Shown: positions 45,484-56,983, counted from the stretch's first letter. The stretch: DNA of 64,000 nucleotides from Haematobia irritans (GCF_050003625.1 NC_134399.1:43540671-43604670), one strand, 5' to 3'. The notes: a model not told the origin generated them from the sequence alone. Numbers and translations are program-made.

Positions 45484-46330
45484 ATAATATTAAATTGAGC
45501 CGACGGGCTTTTTGGGCAGCAAATAAATCAATGACTTCTTCAGTCGGCACATTTATTCGGCGATGAACCGACATTAATGCTAATCCTTTGAGTCTACTCT
45601 CGCTAGTCGAATTTCTAAGATACGTCTTTAATCTCTTCATTGTTGAAAATGAACGTTCGGATGAGCACGTAGTAACTGCAGGGATGGAAAATGCAGTACT
45701 ATAGTACTTTTTTCAAACCTTTTTCAGTACCGTAGAACCCCCGCGAATGATTTTGTACCTTTTGTGTAGACATTTTTGAGTCGATATCAGATTTATGGTA
45801 CAATAGCTTTGACAAAATATTTTAATATTTTGAGAATGTCTTTATCAACCTTATTTGCTAATAGTCTTTTACAAATATGGCAAAACAGACATGTTCATGT
45901 GGGAAGAAAATCTCGATTTTGTAAGAGACATAGTCAAAAACAGGATTTTATTGAACTTCAAGAAAGTTTTAGTCGAAAAAAGAATGCGATTCTATATAAT
46001 CGATTTTTTATTTTATTTATTTTTATTTTTTTATTTTGTAAATTTTATTTCAATTGAAAATTTTGTAAAAATTTTATTTCTATAGGAAATTTTTGCAAAA
46101 TTTTATTTCTATAGAAAATTTTGTCAAAATTTTATTTTCTTTAAAATTCAGTCTCTTGGCAATAATCTTCCAGTGAAATTTTTGTTGAAATTTAGTAAAA
46201 AGTACCTTTCCGCTCAAAAAATACCTTTTTTGTACTTTCTTAAAAATTGTATTTTCCATCCCTGAGTAACTGCCAAAGTGACCAAAATTTTTAAAAGAAT
46301 ATGCACGTTTGGAAAAATCTCTTTATTGCT
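45484..46330 (-). pseudogene. hAT transposase C-terminal dimerisation domain, MITE-disrupted
   Basis: Reading minus strand and skipping the MITE, the frame gives PNVHILLKILVTLAVTTCSS, then ERSFSTMKRLKTYLRNSTSE, SRLKGLALMSVHRRINV and PTEEVIDLFAAQKARRLNL. This is the hAT C-terminal dimerisation region (CSSERSFS and LKTYLR...RLxGLALMSVHR signatures). The stop is supplied at the DINE-like boundary (45482-45484). The MITE entered between the two halves of LAVTT/CSS, duplicating AGTAACTG. Upstream of about 46330 a stop appears and the rest of the transposase is missing. Confidence 0.85.
45679..46264. mobile_element. hAT-type MITE inside the hAT gene
   Basis: 586 bp, ends CAGGGATGGAAAATGCA and TGTATTTTCCATCCCTG, exact 8-bp duplication AGTAACTG (45671-45678, 46265-46272). 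Its right part (46030-46140) contains units of the 27-30-bp minisatellite. Confidence 0.92.
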
Positions 46331-46899
46331 ACCATCGCGGATTTAGGCAGGTTCTTTTCGCAGGTTTTGCGCCATTTCATTTACACATGTGTGTTTGGCT
46401 GTTTCGTTGTTGTTGCTATGGCCAAACAAAGCGAGTCATGTTCACAAAAAGAACAACAAACACACATAAAAAGCAGAAATACATTTTCAAAAAATGAAAT
46501 TTGTGGTGCGAGAACAAAAATCGTCGTTTGACGGGCTTTTCAACTAGTATTCTATGATTTGTGCAAGTTTTATAGGCAAGCGTTTTTCAAAATAAAACCT
46601 CCAGCTTTTCTTCAACATCTTCGATAAGATTTTTCTATGCAGCTAAAAATATATATTTATTTATATAAAAATATTCATTCATTTCGGGGGGGTTTGATCC
46701 CCCTCATCCCCCCCCCCTGAATACGGCCTTGGCTGAAATCCACGTAAATGAAAGCGATAACCTGTCAAGATGCCATAGTAGTTTTTGTAAGCACGGCTGT
46801 CGTATTTTTGGAGCATTTCTTTCGACCAATCGACACGAGTCATTTTTTGAGCGATTGACAAATTTTTAACATTCAAACGTTCATGCAATATTGAATGTA

Positions 46900-47403
46900 C
46901 ACAGAAAAACATTTCCGTAGTTAAACTAACGTTAAATTTAACTTATTTTTATTGGAAAAAAAATTATTTGCTTGTAGTTAAATTTTATTATTTTTATCGA
47001 AATTTTCCACAGCTTAATGAACTCTTACTTTTTTTAAGTATATCTCAAACATTTTATGAACTAAACGTGAGTATAAAGTTCAATGACCGTACACATAAGT
47101 TCAATATGAACTAAAACAAATGAAAATTTTCGTACGATTCCCAAAAATAGAAAGAATGAACTACTGTATGGTTAAAATGGTCATGATTTGGCGCCAATGA
47201 TTTTCTTCTTTACTTTTAGTTAATTTTTTCTTCTATGAGATTATGTAATTTCGTGAACTGCAGTTAAAAAGTACAACAGGGCATTAAAATTTCCTGGTTT
47301 TAACAACGCTTTGTGGAAATTTTAAAATGTGGAGTAAAATTTAGTTCAATTTTCGTGCGTGGTAGTTCATTCTTCCCATAAAACAGTTCACTTTTTTTCG
47401 GTG
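46900..47403. mobile_element. TTAGTTCA/GTGAAC-type TA MITE in the mariner remnant
   Basis: Ends CACAGAAAAACATTTCC and CACTTTTTTTCGGTG, TA on both sides (46898-46899, 47404-47405). Mariner coding continues on each side, which confirms the insertion. Confidence 0.85.
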
Positions 47404-47676
47404 TAACATATGCTGGCCCACTAATGCCTAAGATAGTCACAATCTCACTATAGGTCACATGACGATCTTGCAAATCAGTTGGGGCACAGCATCAATGGTT
47501 TCCGGGACAATAACTGTTTTTGGACGAACGTGGAGTGAATAACGATCTCGGTTGAATTTACCATACATTGAAAAATCAGGTCCAAAGAAGATAAATTACA
47601 GAATTAAAGGAAAAGTAAATATCTTTTTATTTTTAATTAAAAGCAAATTTTCTGCAAGCACAGGCAATTTGTTATA

Positions 47677-48048
47677 CAGTAATCCCTCGATTTACGTCGT
47701 GATTGGTTCCGGAATTTGACGACGTTAATCCAAACGACGTAAACCGAATTAAAAATTGCTCATAGTTACTCCTAAGTCCATTTATGTATGTATGTGCGTG
47801 TACATAAGAAAAAACTTCAAAAATAAAGGTAATTTAGTAATTTCGGTAAGAATTTCAGAAAACATGTTTCGATTCCATCATTATCGTTGATACTTATTTT
47901 ACATATGGAAGGCGTTTCTCATAAAGTGGGCAAAAAATCGACGACGTAAATCGAATGGTGACGTAAATCGAAGTTTGATGGAACAAACAATTTGACGACG
48001 TAAATCGAAACAACGTAAATCGAGACGACGTAAATCGAGGGATTACTG
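47677..48048. mobile_element. pogo/Tigger-like MITE
   Basis: 372 bp, ends CAGTAATCCCTCGATTTACG and the exact inverse, flanked by TA. Several subterminal repeats of the type GACGACGTAAATCGA occur (47700-47750, 47938-48040), possible transposase-binding sites. The pogo group assignment rests on CAGT ends with TA target. Confidence 0.8.
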
Positions 48049-48729
48049 TAAAACTTATGATGAAAGTTCTTTACCCATTGCTTTTTGTGAATAAAAACTA
48101 TGGAGTAATTAGTCTAAGTATTATTTTAACACGCTTGTTGTCTATAGTTGCCCACTGCTCATTTTTTGCATAAACGTTAACAGTTTTTAGTTTAATTTTC
48201 TTATTTTTTCGAAATTTACCACTGCCCAATGCAAATTTTCTTATCTCAAGTATGTTTTACACATTTTATGAAGTAACCGTACGATTTGTTTTTCGTACGA
48301 TTCTCAAAAATATGCTCAAAATGGTCATGGTTTAATGCCAATGATTTTTTCTTTTTCTTTATTTAATTTTTGAGAAGGGAGGTAATTATTTTTTCCCTTT
48401 CTTTAACAACGCATTGTAGAAATCTCAAAATTGGAGTAAAATTTAAGTCAATTTTCGCACGATTTTTCCCATACAACAGTTTACTTTTTTCTGTGCACGA
48501 TACTTACGTCAAAATTAAATTCAGTATCTCTGTTAACAAACCGCCATTTGTTCCAAATGGATTAACTGCGTTTTCGCATATAGTACGCAGTAAACATGCA
48601 TGGCCATTCATTGAAAAACTGAAAGGAAAATAATAATTATTGAAAATTGAAATTATATCATACGAGTATATAGATTTAAATAAAATTTCTTGAGAAAAAT
48701 ATACTCAGTGTTATCATAATGGACTTAAT
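48049..48729. other. Degraded MITE-like sequence
   Basis: Part (about 48180-48495) resembles the right half of the 46900-47403 MITE (CATGGTTTAATGCCAATGAT, CAGTTTACTTTTTTCTGTGC). The remainder has no recognised content. Confidence 0.45.
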
Positions 48730-49910
48730 GCACTCAAAACAAAGTGAACTAAAGCCAATTTAACTTTATTTTAGTTCATCGAAGTGTTATTGTGTTTGGA
48801 GAAAGTTTCCTTTTCTCCAAAACTTTTTTTCTTACGTTAGTTAAATGAACTAAAAACGTAAAAAAATACACAAACGAAGCATAGAAATTTGTTACATTCG
48901 TACTTCTAACAAAATAGTTCATTGTTTCTTTACAATTGCAAAAAAAATAAATAAAAATAAAAAATAATAAAAAATAAAAAATAAACACAAAAAAATAAAA
49001 TATGAATTTGTACATAAATTTGTACATTTTTATAAATTTATGGACTGTTGCATAAAAAATGTGTACACTTACATAAGGTATTGTTTTTATAAATACTTGT
49101 TATGAAATTATGAATTTTTTAATAATACATAGAGACGGTTTCATAAAATTAATGAAATTTTACTTAATATATCAAAAAAATACTGGTTTTCTCTTAGCGT
49201 GAGAGAAGCCACAACATAACATAGAGTTACTCTCATATGTATACAATTAAAGCATATAATACGAGACAAAAAAAAACGAAACATAACGTTTTGAAGGTAA
49301 CACGTGTATTTGATGTGTATGAGTTTTTTCAGTACAGTTTGAGTCGTCGTCGCGATTCGAAGATCTTTTATTGCTGTAACAAAAATTGACGAAAAACAAT
49401 ATTAACTGGAAGCGTTGGTGCTCATGTTTATCAAGAATATAAAATATTATAAAATTATGTTCTTTGCTGGCTGAACTTTATTGCTGGTTTTAATAAATGG
49501 GCTCATACATTTTGACCAATTATGCAGGCATTAAGAATCAGGGGAAAAATGTAAAAAAAAAATACATATAATTCATGACGTTTTTAGTATATATTATGTA
49601 AAATTACATATTTTTCAATGAGTAAAATACTTATACTTCATTTATAATATTAAAAATTCCATTCATATTATGTACACATTCATAGTCAATGAAAACCTGT
49701 ATTTTTTATTTTATGAATTGTTTTCATATAATTTATGAATCCCGTGTTTGGAAAATTTTTGTGAACACTATTCATAAAATAAATGTATTATTTTTTTGTG
49801 TATACAATTGCGCCCATCTTGAACTTCGTATGACACTAAAGACATTCTTGCAATTTTGAACTCCAATTTTTTTTTAACAAGTGAAAAAATTAATTATGTC
49901 TAATAATTTA
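48730..49910. mobile_element. TTAGTTCA/GTGAAC-type MITE split by another element
   Basis: Left part CACTCAAAACAAAGTGAAC to about 48984 and right part from 49805 (GCGCCCATCTTGAACTTCGT) are contiguous in the relative at 31772-32205. The element 48985-49800 interrupts it. The right terminus is missing. Confidence 0.7.
48985..49800. mobile_element. AT-rich element with CACAAAAAA-type ends
   Basis: 816 bp, begins CACAAAAAAATAAAATATG and ends ATGTATTATTTTTTTGTG, a recognisable inverted repeat. It is the least interrupted copy of the family seen at 38609 and 40367. Confidence 0.75.
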
Positions 49911-50690
49911 CAGAGAACATGCGGGGAGGTTGTGAAATTAATATAGATTACCTGATTGTTTTTTGATATTTGGAAGGGGAAGGTTCCATTCCTTTGCCCC
50001 ACTTTTTAAAAATTAAGCTTAAATTCTCCGACATTCTTAAATGTTTGGGTGTCACCTAAACAAACATTCATTGCTTCATTTTCCTAAATATCCCTATTTA
50101 CTTAAAGTTTACAGAAAACGTGGGGGAAGGTTGGGAAAATAATATAGAGGACTTGCGTTTTTGGTAAGTAAGTTCTGCCCGATTTTGTTTTTTTTTGCGT
50201 TTTGTTCGCCCGTAACCATTGTATGTTACGAGGGCTTTATCTTCTTCCTTAACCTCAAAGAAAAAAAGTAATCAATCCACCAAAAGAATAAAATCCGTAT
50301 TCATGTAAATTTCGGAAAAAACTTCAAATCCTTTGAAATTTTTTTCAGAACGATTATCTCATGCTTCGAAATGTTTGTGAGGGCTATGCATTTTACGCAT
50401 TTTACCTTTTACCTTTTGCATTTTACCTTTTTGTAAATCAAAGTCCTTCATAAACATGGTAACCACTATTTAAAATTTACACTTTGTTTCAAATAAAAAT
50501 TGTGTCATTTTCTATTTAAAATTACTTTTTAATATAAAGTTTGTAAAGATGTCTCCTAGCTCTACTTTAAACAACAAGTTTGAACTTTGCAAGGAAAACG
50601 AAGATTCTGTAACAAAAGAACAGGGTGAACTACTGTATGGTTAAAAGGGTTATGATTCGGCGCCAATGATTTTCTTCTTATTTTTTATGC
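49911..50690. other. Unclassified repeat-like sequence
   Basis: Contains two similar blocks (GAGAACATGCGGGGAGGTTG near 49914 and GAAAACGTGGGGGAAGGTTG near 50113), a pattern of GGGGAGGTT words also seen near 60120-60250, and a TTTTACC-rich stretch at 50397-50435. No gene. Confidence 0.35.
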
Positions 50691-51048
50691 TTAGATTATA
50701 GATTTGAGGAAGTTGGGAGATTGGCTTGCGTCATACCAAATGTTGGATTTACCAGATTAGTTTAATACATGTTTGTAATCTTTTAGTTGTTTTTAGTTTT
50801 TATTTTTTAATTGAAAAATGTAATTTTCTTAATGAAACAATGTTAAATTTTAGGCAACAACAAAAAAAATTACATTTTCCCCTTTATGGAAATTTATTTC
50901 GTGCTCTTAATTTCTTTTTATTTGCATTTTAATGCTATGTTAATACTTGTCGTATACGCGTTTGGTTCGAGTATTAAACTAATCTGGTAAATGGTTTGAT
51001 GTGCTCAGTAGCCAATCTCCCATCTTCCTCTTCTATAATCTTTGATAT
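50690..51048. mobile_element. Foldback MITE with long imperfect inverted repeats
   Basis: Left arm contains GGGAGATTGGCT and ATTTACCAGATTAGTTTAAT; the right arm is their inverse (ATTAAACTAATCTGGTAAAT at 50972, AGCCAATCTCCC at 51011). Arms are about 75-80 bp, with a ~200-bp centre. Target duplication not identified. Confidence 0.65.
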
Positions 51049-52700
51049 AGAATAGGTAATTGCCGCGAAACCATGTATTTTGTCTTTGTAAAAATTATTT
51101 TCGAGTGGAGAAAAATATATGGTGGCAATAAGCATTTAAATGGTTCTCAAATACCGCAAACATGTTCTATCATTTAAATGATAGAATTTGAGACCATTAC
51201 ATGGTCGGAAAAATCAAGTACATGACCACTCAATTTTTTTTACTTTTTTGCAGAGAAAAAGGTATTTTTATAGGTTACGTATAGACATGTCTAAAACCAT
51301 TACATGGCAAATAAGACCATTTCATTTTTTAATTTTTTTTGCAGCGAAAAGAAAAACATTGGGCAAGTACACACGATTTTCATTTTGCGCGTCATTCGTG
51401 TGTTGATTGTTTCTTGGAATGGACGGAGAATACGGAATTACTGTGTTTTGTGTTTATTTATTTATTCAGAAGTGGCACGTGGTTTTATGTGAACACAAAA
51501 AAGGAAAGTGTAGATGAAAAAATGTACCTGGTTTTTGTTCTGCATTTTGATATATGGTATAATTTATTTTTATTTGCAATTACATGATATCTGCGTTTGT
51601 TTATTTGCACGACGCAAATATGGAATGATTGCTTATTATTGAAATAGAGCCAAAATAGAGTGTATAAATATATGTGATGTTTCTTTGCACAACATTATAA
51701 ATACAAATAAACAATGAAGTAGTTTATAAATAGATAAAAATAAATAAATAAAGTTAATTTTGTGTTTTCTTTTCTCAAGTGGCGTCCTTTTTTCGACGAC
51801 GAAAACAGTTTTTTCATAAAGATCAAAACATTTTACACCCAGAAAAAAGTGACCCCTTCTTTAAGTTAAAATGAACTCATTGTGAAGAAAGTTGAACTTC
51901 GTATAGCGCCAAAGCCATTTTTATATGTTTGAACGATGTGATTTTCGTAGAAATTAGGAATAATGTATTCCATATATTAGTTAACATTTTCCTATATTTA
52001 TGTACCACTATACATACTACAGAATGACAAAATTTTACTGAATTGAATTCATATATGGAATGATTTTATTGAACTTCTTTTATTCATTTGGACAAATCTT
52101 ACATATTTGTGGTAAACCTTTTACTTCAAAATTAGAACTGCTTACCTTCGTTTTTAAATACAGTTTTATTTATTTATATAAGCAACTTTATCTTCAATAA
52201 AAGACATGTTTTATTAATATATTGAATATATTTATTAAGAATCAACAGCATCGAATCTCTTTGAAATATTAGTTTATTATTCCACTATTTCCAATTTCCG
52301 TGTGATATTATCAACTGTAAAACGCACTTTTTCTTCTTGTACTTTTCACTTTTAATAAGTTGCTGCCTAACGATTTTGTCCTCCTTTTACAATTTCAATA
52401 CCTACAAATATAAAAAATCATAAAACATTTTTGTTCCAAAAGGTTAGCGTCACTGAATATTACCTGATAATTGAAGATTCCAAAATGAAGACAAATGAAA
52501 GGGTTGTTATTCTGCTGGTGTTTTCTTCCTTTATACACTATCACGAACATTGATAGATTTATTTTTAAAAACGAAAATTTTTCTCACTAATTTAAAATAA
52601 CAAATATTTTATATATTTTATTTGTTATTTATTATATTATTTTACCATATTATTTTTTAACAATCTCTCCGTATACCAAAACAACGCGATTCCAACTAGA
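51049..52700. other. Gene-poor AT-rich region
   Basis: Holds a small inverted repeat at 51140-51230 (AATGGTTCTCAAAT/ATTTGAGACCATT) and several short frames without domains. Nothing else supported. Confidence 0.35.
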
Positions 52701-52714
52701 AAAAACAACCGACG

Positions 52715-52780
52715 CGCAAACATATCGATTACACCCACGCGCAAACACATCGATTACGATGACAGATATCGATTACAGGT
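52715..52780. promoter_or_regulatory. Cluster of three ATCGATTAC motifs
   Basis: ATCGATTAC occurs near 52724, 52749 and 52768; the first two lie in a 27-bp direct repeat starting ACGCGCAAACA. ATCGAT-containing clusters are common in insect core promoters, but no adjacent gene is recognised. Confidence 0.25.
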
Positions 52781-53799
52781 AGACAATAGAAATTTAGGAA
52801 AATTTCCTATATTCTATCAAGTGTGTTTCCTTAAGTTTTGAAAGGATTGCATACTTCTTAGTACGAATGAACTAAAATATTTTTCTATGCCAAGTGTTGT
52901 TCGTATGTATGAAAAACTTTCTATTATAAAGGAAGTCGCAATTATCATTTTATAAGAAATTTTACTAATTTTGAGGAAACTTGGTTTTAGTTCGGTTTTT
53001 GTTTATTTTTACGAATGCTTTGTTATCGGTGAATAAAATTTTCTTTTTCAGTAGTAAATTCTTATACCCAGCGAAGAAAATAGTATGAGTAAAATTCCAT
53101 GCCTTATTCTAGTTAATGAACTATTCCTAACTGCTTACAGTTTAGGATTTTTTACTGAAACGAGTAAATTTTATTATTTTTCACAAAAATTTACCTTGAT
53201 GGAAATAAAATGGATAAACTATATTGATGAAAATTTTTTCCTTTAGTTTCGAAGGCACTGGAAGGAACACATTTCTGACTAATACCATAAAATTTTAGAT
53301 CGTGACCATTGTCTTTTAATGGAAACAAAATTCTTTTTATCAATATAATAACATTTTAGATGAGGACAATTTTATTTTTCTTAGAACCATGTTCACTGAG
53401 CCAACAGGTTGTAGGCGAAAATGTTACATGGTTGCCGCAAAAAAAGCTCCTATCATATTATTTTGCTCTTGGAATATGATTGTGACAATCATGTTTCTTC
53501 TCTGCGTGTGCAATTTGAAACCGTTGTCTTGAGAGAAGGGTATATTCCATCAAATTCACTTGAAATTCTATTATTAAATAAATGACCTCTTGGAGTATTT
53601 AAGATTTGACCCGGCCGTATGTACTTGTTTGGCTTGAGAATACATAATAACGGCTGGAATTATTGTTAATATTTAAATTGAGCTTTGAAGTATGTGGAAA
53701 GCCTTATACAGGCAGCAGGCGTTAGATAAAGCCACATTTTTGTCCATATTTCAATAGGAATAAAAAACGCTTTAACCCGATAAAAGTGTCACGAAATAC
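52781..53799. other. Spacer with MITE and DINE-like debris
   Basis: 53410-53510 resembles one half of the foldback MITE at 35539 (ATGTTACATGG, TATTTTGCTCTTGGAATATG). 53580-53630 is a decayed DINE-like 3' tail (GACCCGGCCGTATGTACTTGTT). No gene. Confidence 0.45.
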
Positions 53800-54520
53800 A
53801 CGCAAAGAAAAAAAACGTTTGGAAAACGTGTACCGAAAACGTTTTTCTTTTGTTAGAGTTTTTTGAATTGCTTCCAAAATTTTAAACTTTTATCACCAAA
53901 AAAATTCGTTTGTTACAAAATTTTTATTTTTTCAATCAAAAAAGTTATTTTTGGAACAACAACACAGTCCATTTCGTTTATATCAAACACTGTTCTTTTC
54001 TGACTTTAGGTCTTTAATAAGACACATTTTACAGTTCAAAATTTAATATACTACAATGAAATGTTGAACATTTTTTCGGAATCTTCCGAACATATCTGGA
54101 ATATATGTAAAAAAAAAAAAACAAAAAAAAACTTTGGTCGAAGCAGGGATCGAACCCATGACCCTTGGCATGCAAGTCGGACGTAGCAACCACTGCACCA
54201 CGGTGCCAAACTAAATGTTTGTTTCTGTTAAATAAACTTCGTGGGCGCCGCAAGCTATGCTATATAAATGTAACTTATATGGATATTTATCTATTGATGA
54301 CCATAACAGGTACATAGCTCAGTGGTTAGTGTGTTGGCTTACAAAGTGCATGGTCCGCGGTTCGATTCTCCGTCCAGGCGAAAGGTAAACAAAATTTTAA
54401 AAATTTATAAAATCGTATAATTTCTTCTACAATGTTGGTATTACAGGAAAAGGTGTTAAGAACTAAAAAACATCGTGGGTGTGAGAAAGATATGAGGGAA
54501 ATGCAATTAGCAAGAAAACA
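53800..54520 (+). mobile_element. Element with paired tRNA-like modules
   Basis: Collinear with 14740-15350, including TCCATTTCGTTTATATCAA. It has a minus-strand tRNA-like module (about 54125-54210, B-box-like GGGTTCGATCCCTG) and a plus-strand module (54308-54385: ATAGCTCAGTGGTTAGTGTG, GCGGTTCGATTCTCCGTCC). The plus module is the best-preserved tRNA-like sequence in the window. The arms rich in CATATGTTTGG are absent. Confidence 0.7.
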
Positions 54521-54523
54521 ATG

Positions 54524-56589
54524 TTTTTATACCCTCCATCATAGGATGGGGGTATATTAACTTTGTCATTCCGTTTGTAACACATCGAAATATTGCTCTA
54601 AGACCCCATAAAGTATATATATTCTGGGTCGTGGTGAAATTCTGAGTCGATCTAAGCATGTCCGTCCGTCCGTCCGTCCGTCCGTCCGTCCGTCCGTCCG
54701 TCCGTCTGTTGAAATCACGCTAACTTCCGAACGAAACAAGCTATCGACTTGAAACTTGGCACAAGTAGTTGTTATCGATGTAGGTCGGATGGTATTGAAA
54801 ATGGGCCATATCGGTCCACTTTTACGTATAGCCCCCATATAAAGGGACCCTCAGATTTGGCTTGTGGAGCCTCTAACAGAAGCATATTTCATCCGATCCG
54901 GCTGAAATTTGGTATATGGTGTTGGTATATGGTCTCTAACAACCATGTAAAAATTGGTCCACATCGGTCCATAATTATATATAGCCTCCATATAAACCGA
55001 TCCCCAGATTTGGCTTGTGGAGCCTCTAAGAGAAGCATATTTCATCCGATCCGGCTGAAATTTGGTACATGGTGTTGGTAGATGGTCTCTAACAATCATG
55101 CACAAATTGGTCCACATCGGTCCATAATTATATATAGCCCCCATATAAACCGATCCCCAGATTTGGCTTGTGGAGCCTCTAAGAGAAGCATATTTCATCC
55201 GATCCGGCTGAAATTTGGTACCTGGTGTTGGTAGATGGTCTCTAACAATCGTGCAAAAATTGGTCCACATCGGTCCATAATTATATATAGCCCCCATACA
55301 AACCGATCCCCAGATTTGGCTTGTGGAGCCTCTAAGAGAAGCATATTTCATCCGATCCGGCTGAAATTTGGTACATGGTGTTGGTAGATGGTCTCTAACA
55401 ATCATGCAAAAATTGGTGCACATCGGTCCATAATTATATATAGCCCCCATATAAACCGATCCCCAGATTTGGCTTGCGGAGCCTCAAAGAGAAGCAAATT
55501 TCATCCGATCCGGCTGAAATTTGGTACATGATGTTGGTATATGGTCTCTAATAACCATGCAAAAATTGGTCCACATCGGTCCATAATTATATATGGACCC
55601 CATATAAACCGATCTCCAGATTTGGCTTGCGAAGCCCCAAAGAGAAGCAAATTGCATCCGATCCGGCTGAAATTTGGTACTTGGTATTGTTATATGGTCT
55701 CTAATAACCATGCAAAAATTGGTCCACATAGGTTCATAATTATATATAGCCCCCATATAAGCTGATCCCCAGATTTGGCTTGCGAAGTCTCCAAGAGAAG
55801 CAAATTTCACCCAATCCGGTTGTACTTTGAACATGGTGTTAGTACATGATCTTTAACAACCGTGCCAGAATTGGTCCAGATCGTTCCATAATTATATATA
55901 GCCCCCATATAAAACGTTCTCCATATTTGACCTCCGGAGCCTCTTGGAGGAGCAAAATCATCCGATCCGGTTCAAATTAGGAACGTGGTGTTAGTATATG
56001 GTCGCTAACAACCATACAACAATTGGTCCAATCACTCAAAAATTGGTCCATATCGGTTCATAACCATGGTTGCCACTAGAGCCAAAATTAATCTACCAAA
56101 ATTTTATTTATATAGAAAATTTTGTCAAAATTTTATTTCTATAGAAAATGTTGTCAAAATTTTATTTCTAGAGAATATTTTGTTAAAATTTTATTCGGTT
56201 CATAATCATGGTTGCCACTCGAGCCAAAAATAATCTACCAAGATTTTATTTCTATAGAATATTTTGTCAAAAGTCTATTTCTATAGAAAATTTTGTTAAA
56301 ATTTTATTTCTGTAGAAAATTTTGTCAAAATGTTATGTTTACTTTGTCAAACTGAATTATATACGTATTGGATCGATCTTTTTTGATTTAATATATACCA
56401 CGTATGGACTTACATACAATTTAGAAGATGGTGTTAGGAGGTTTTAAGATACCTTGCCATCGGCAAGCGTTACCGCAACTTAAGTAATTCGATTGTGGAT
56501 GGCAGTGTTTAGAAAAAGTTTCTACGCAATCCATGATGGAGGGTACATAAGCTTCGGCCTGGCCGAACTTACGGCCGTACATACTTGTT
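54524..56589 (+). mobile_element. DINE/Helentron-like element, family 1, full length (2,066 bp)
   Basis: Complete: 5' hairpin TATACCCTCCATCATAGGAT; (GTCC)n at 54659-54709; monomers with TATAGCCCCCATATAAACCG at exact 153-bp spacing (54831, 54984, 55137, 55290, 55443); AT minisatellite 56095-56330; end block; hairpin TTCGGCCTGGCCGAA; ACTTGTT at 56583-56589. Because 153 is a multiple of 3, repetitive frames stay open on both strands; they are not regarded as genes. Confidence 0.72.
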
Positions 56590-56983
56590 TTTTTTTGAGT
56601 TTGTCCTTATGAAATTGTTTCTACATCCTGGAAAAGAATAAACGCTTATCACAAAAAGTATATACTTTTCTCCCAAATACACTTCCTTACATCGAAAAGC
56701 AAATGAGAAACGAACTTTGTTTGTCTAAAATTTCGTTTGGGAGGAAAGAATTATTTTTTTGCGTGTATAGTCAAACAAAAAGCTAAATGCATGTTTTTGC
56801 CACTAAACGACTTCAAAAAGCCCAATATAACGAGAAAGAAAACCAAGCTGGCAACGCTGCAAAACAACAACGTTTGTGACACCCATTTTCCAAATGTTTT
56901 TTGCCTTTTATTGCGTGCATACTAATTAATTCATGAACATTTGAAATATCTTGAGTGTTGAGTTATACAAAAATTAAACTTAC
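56590..56983. other. Sequence 3' of the candidate DM4/12-like exon
   Basis: AT-rich, no recognised repeat. It would be intron if the minus-strand gene continues leftwards; the expected final exon with its cysteine pair was not found within reach. Confidence 0.35.

Larger units (their letters stand above)
43889..46734 (-). mobile_element. hAT element, internally deleted and twice interrupted
   Basis: Termini CAAGGCCGTAGCCAGG and its near-inverse CCTGAATACGGCCTTG, each next to G-rich stretches, with flanking octamers GCTCATAT and GCTGAAAT (6 of 8 identical), compatible with an aged hAT target duplication. Inside are the C-terminal hAT coding region, a family-3 DINE-like element (44002-45483) and a hAT-type MITE (45679-46264). 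Confidence 0.75.
43737..47586 (-). pseudogene. DD34D-type mariner transposase remnant, split by two insertions
   Basis: Three minus-strand pieces are collinear with a mariner transposase. 47404-47586 encodes an N-terminal HTH part (EFNRDRYSLHVRP, then EIVTILGIS in another frame). 46740-46897 encodes SILHERLNVKNLSIAQKMTR and VDWSKEMLQKYD up to YYGILTG, where the first catalytic Asp would follow. 43737-43880 encodes YEPESKYQSIVI and LRHDNASSQ (second Asp) to a stop. The gaps are filled by the MITE at 46900 and the hAT element at 43889. Frameshifts and loss of the GDES region make it dead. Old insertion, as everything else sits inside it. Confidence 0.8.

Noticed and set aside
45679..46264. Possible short gene in 45776-46085
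   Set aside because: The frame lies inside a MITE with clear ends and target duplication and includes its minisatellite.
52493..52560. Signal-peptide-like start MKTNERVVILLVFSSF
   Set aside because: Stops after 22 codons with no convincing donor site to extend it.
54308..54385. Functional tRNA gene
   Set aside because: A and B boxes are tRNA-like, but no acceptor-stem pairing or complete cloverleaf was found and the sequence belongs to a repeated element.
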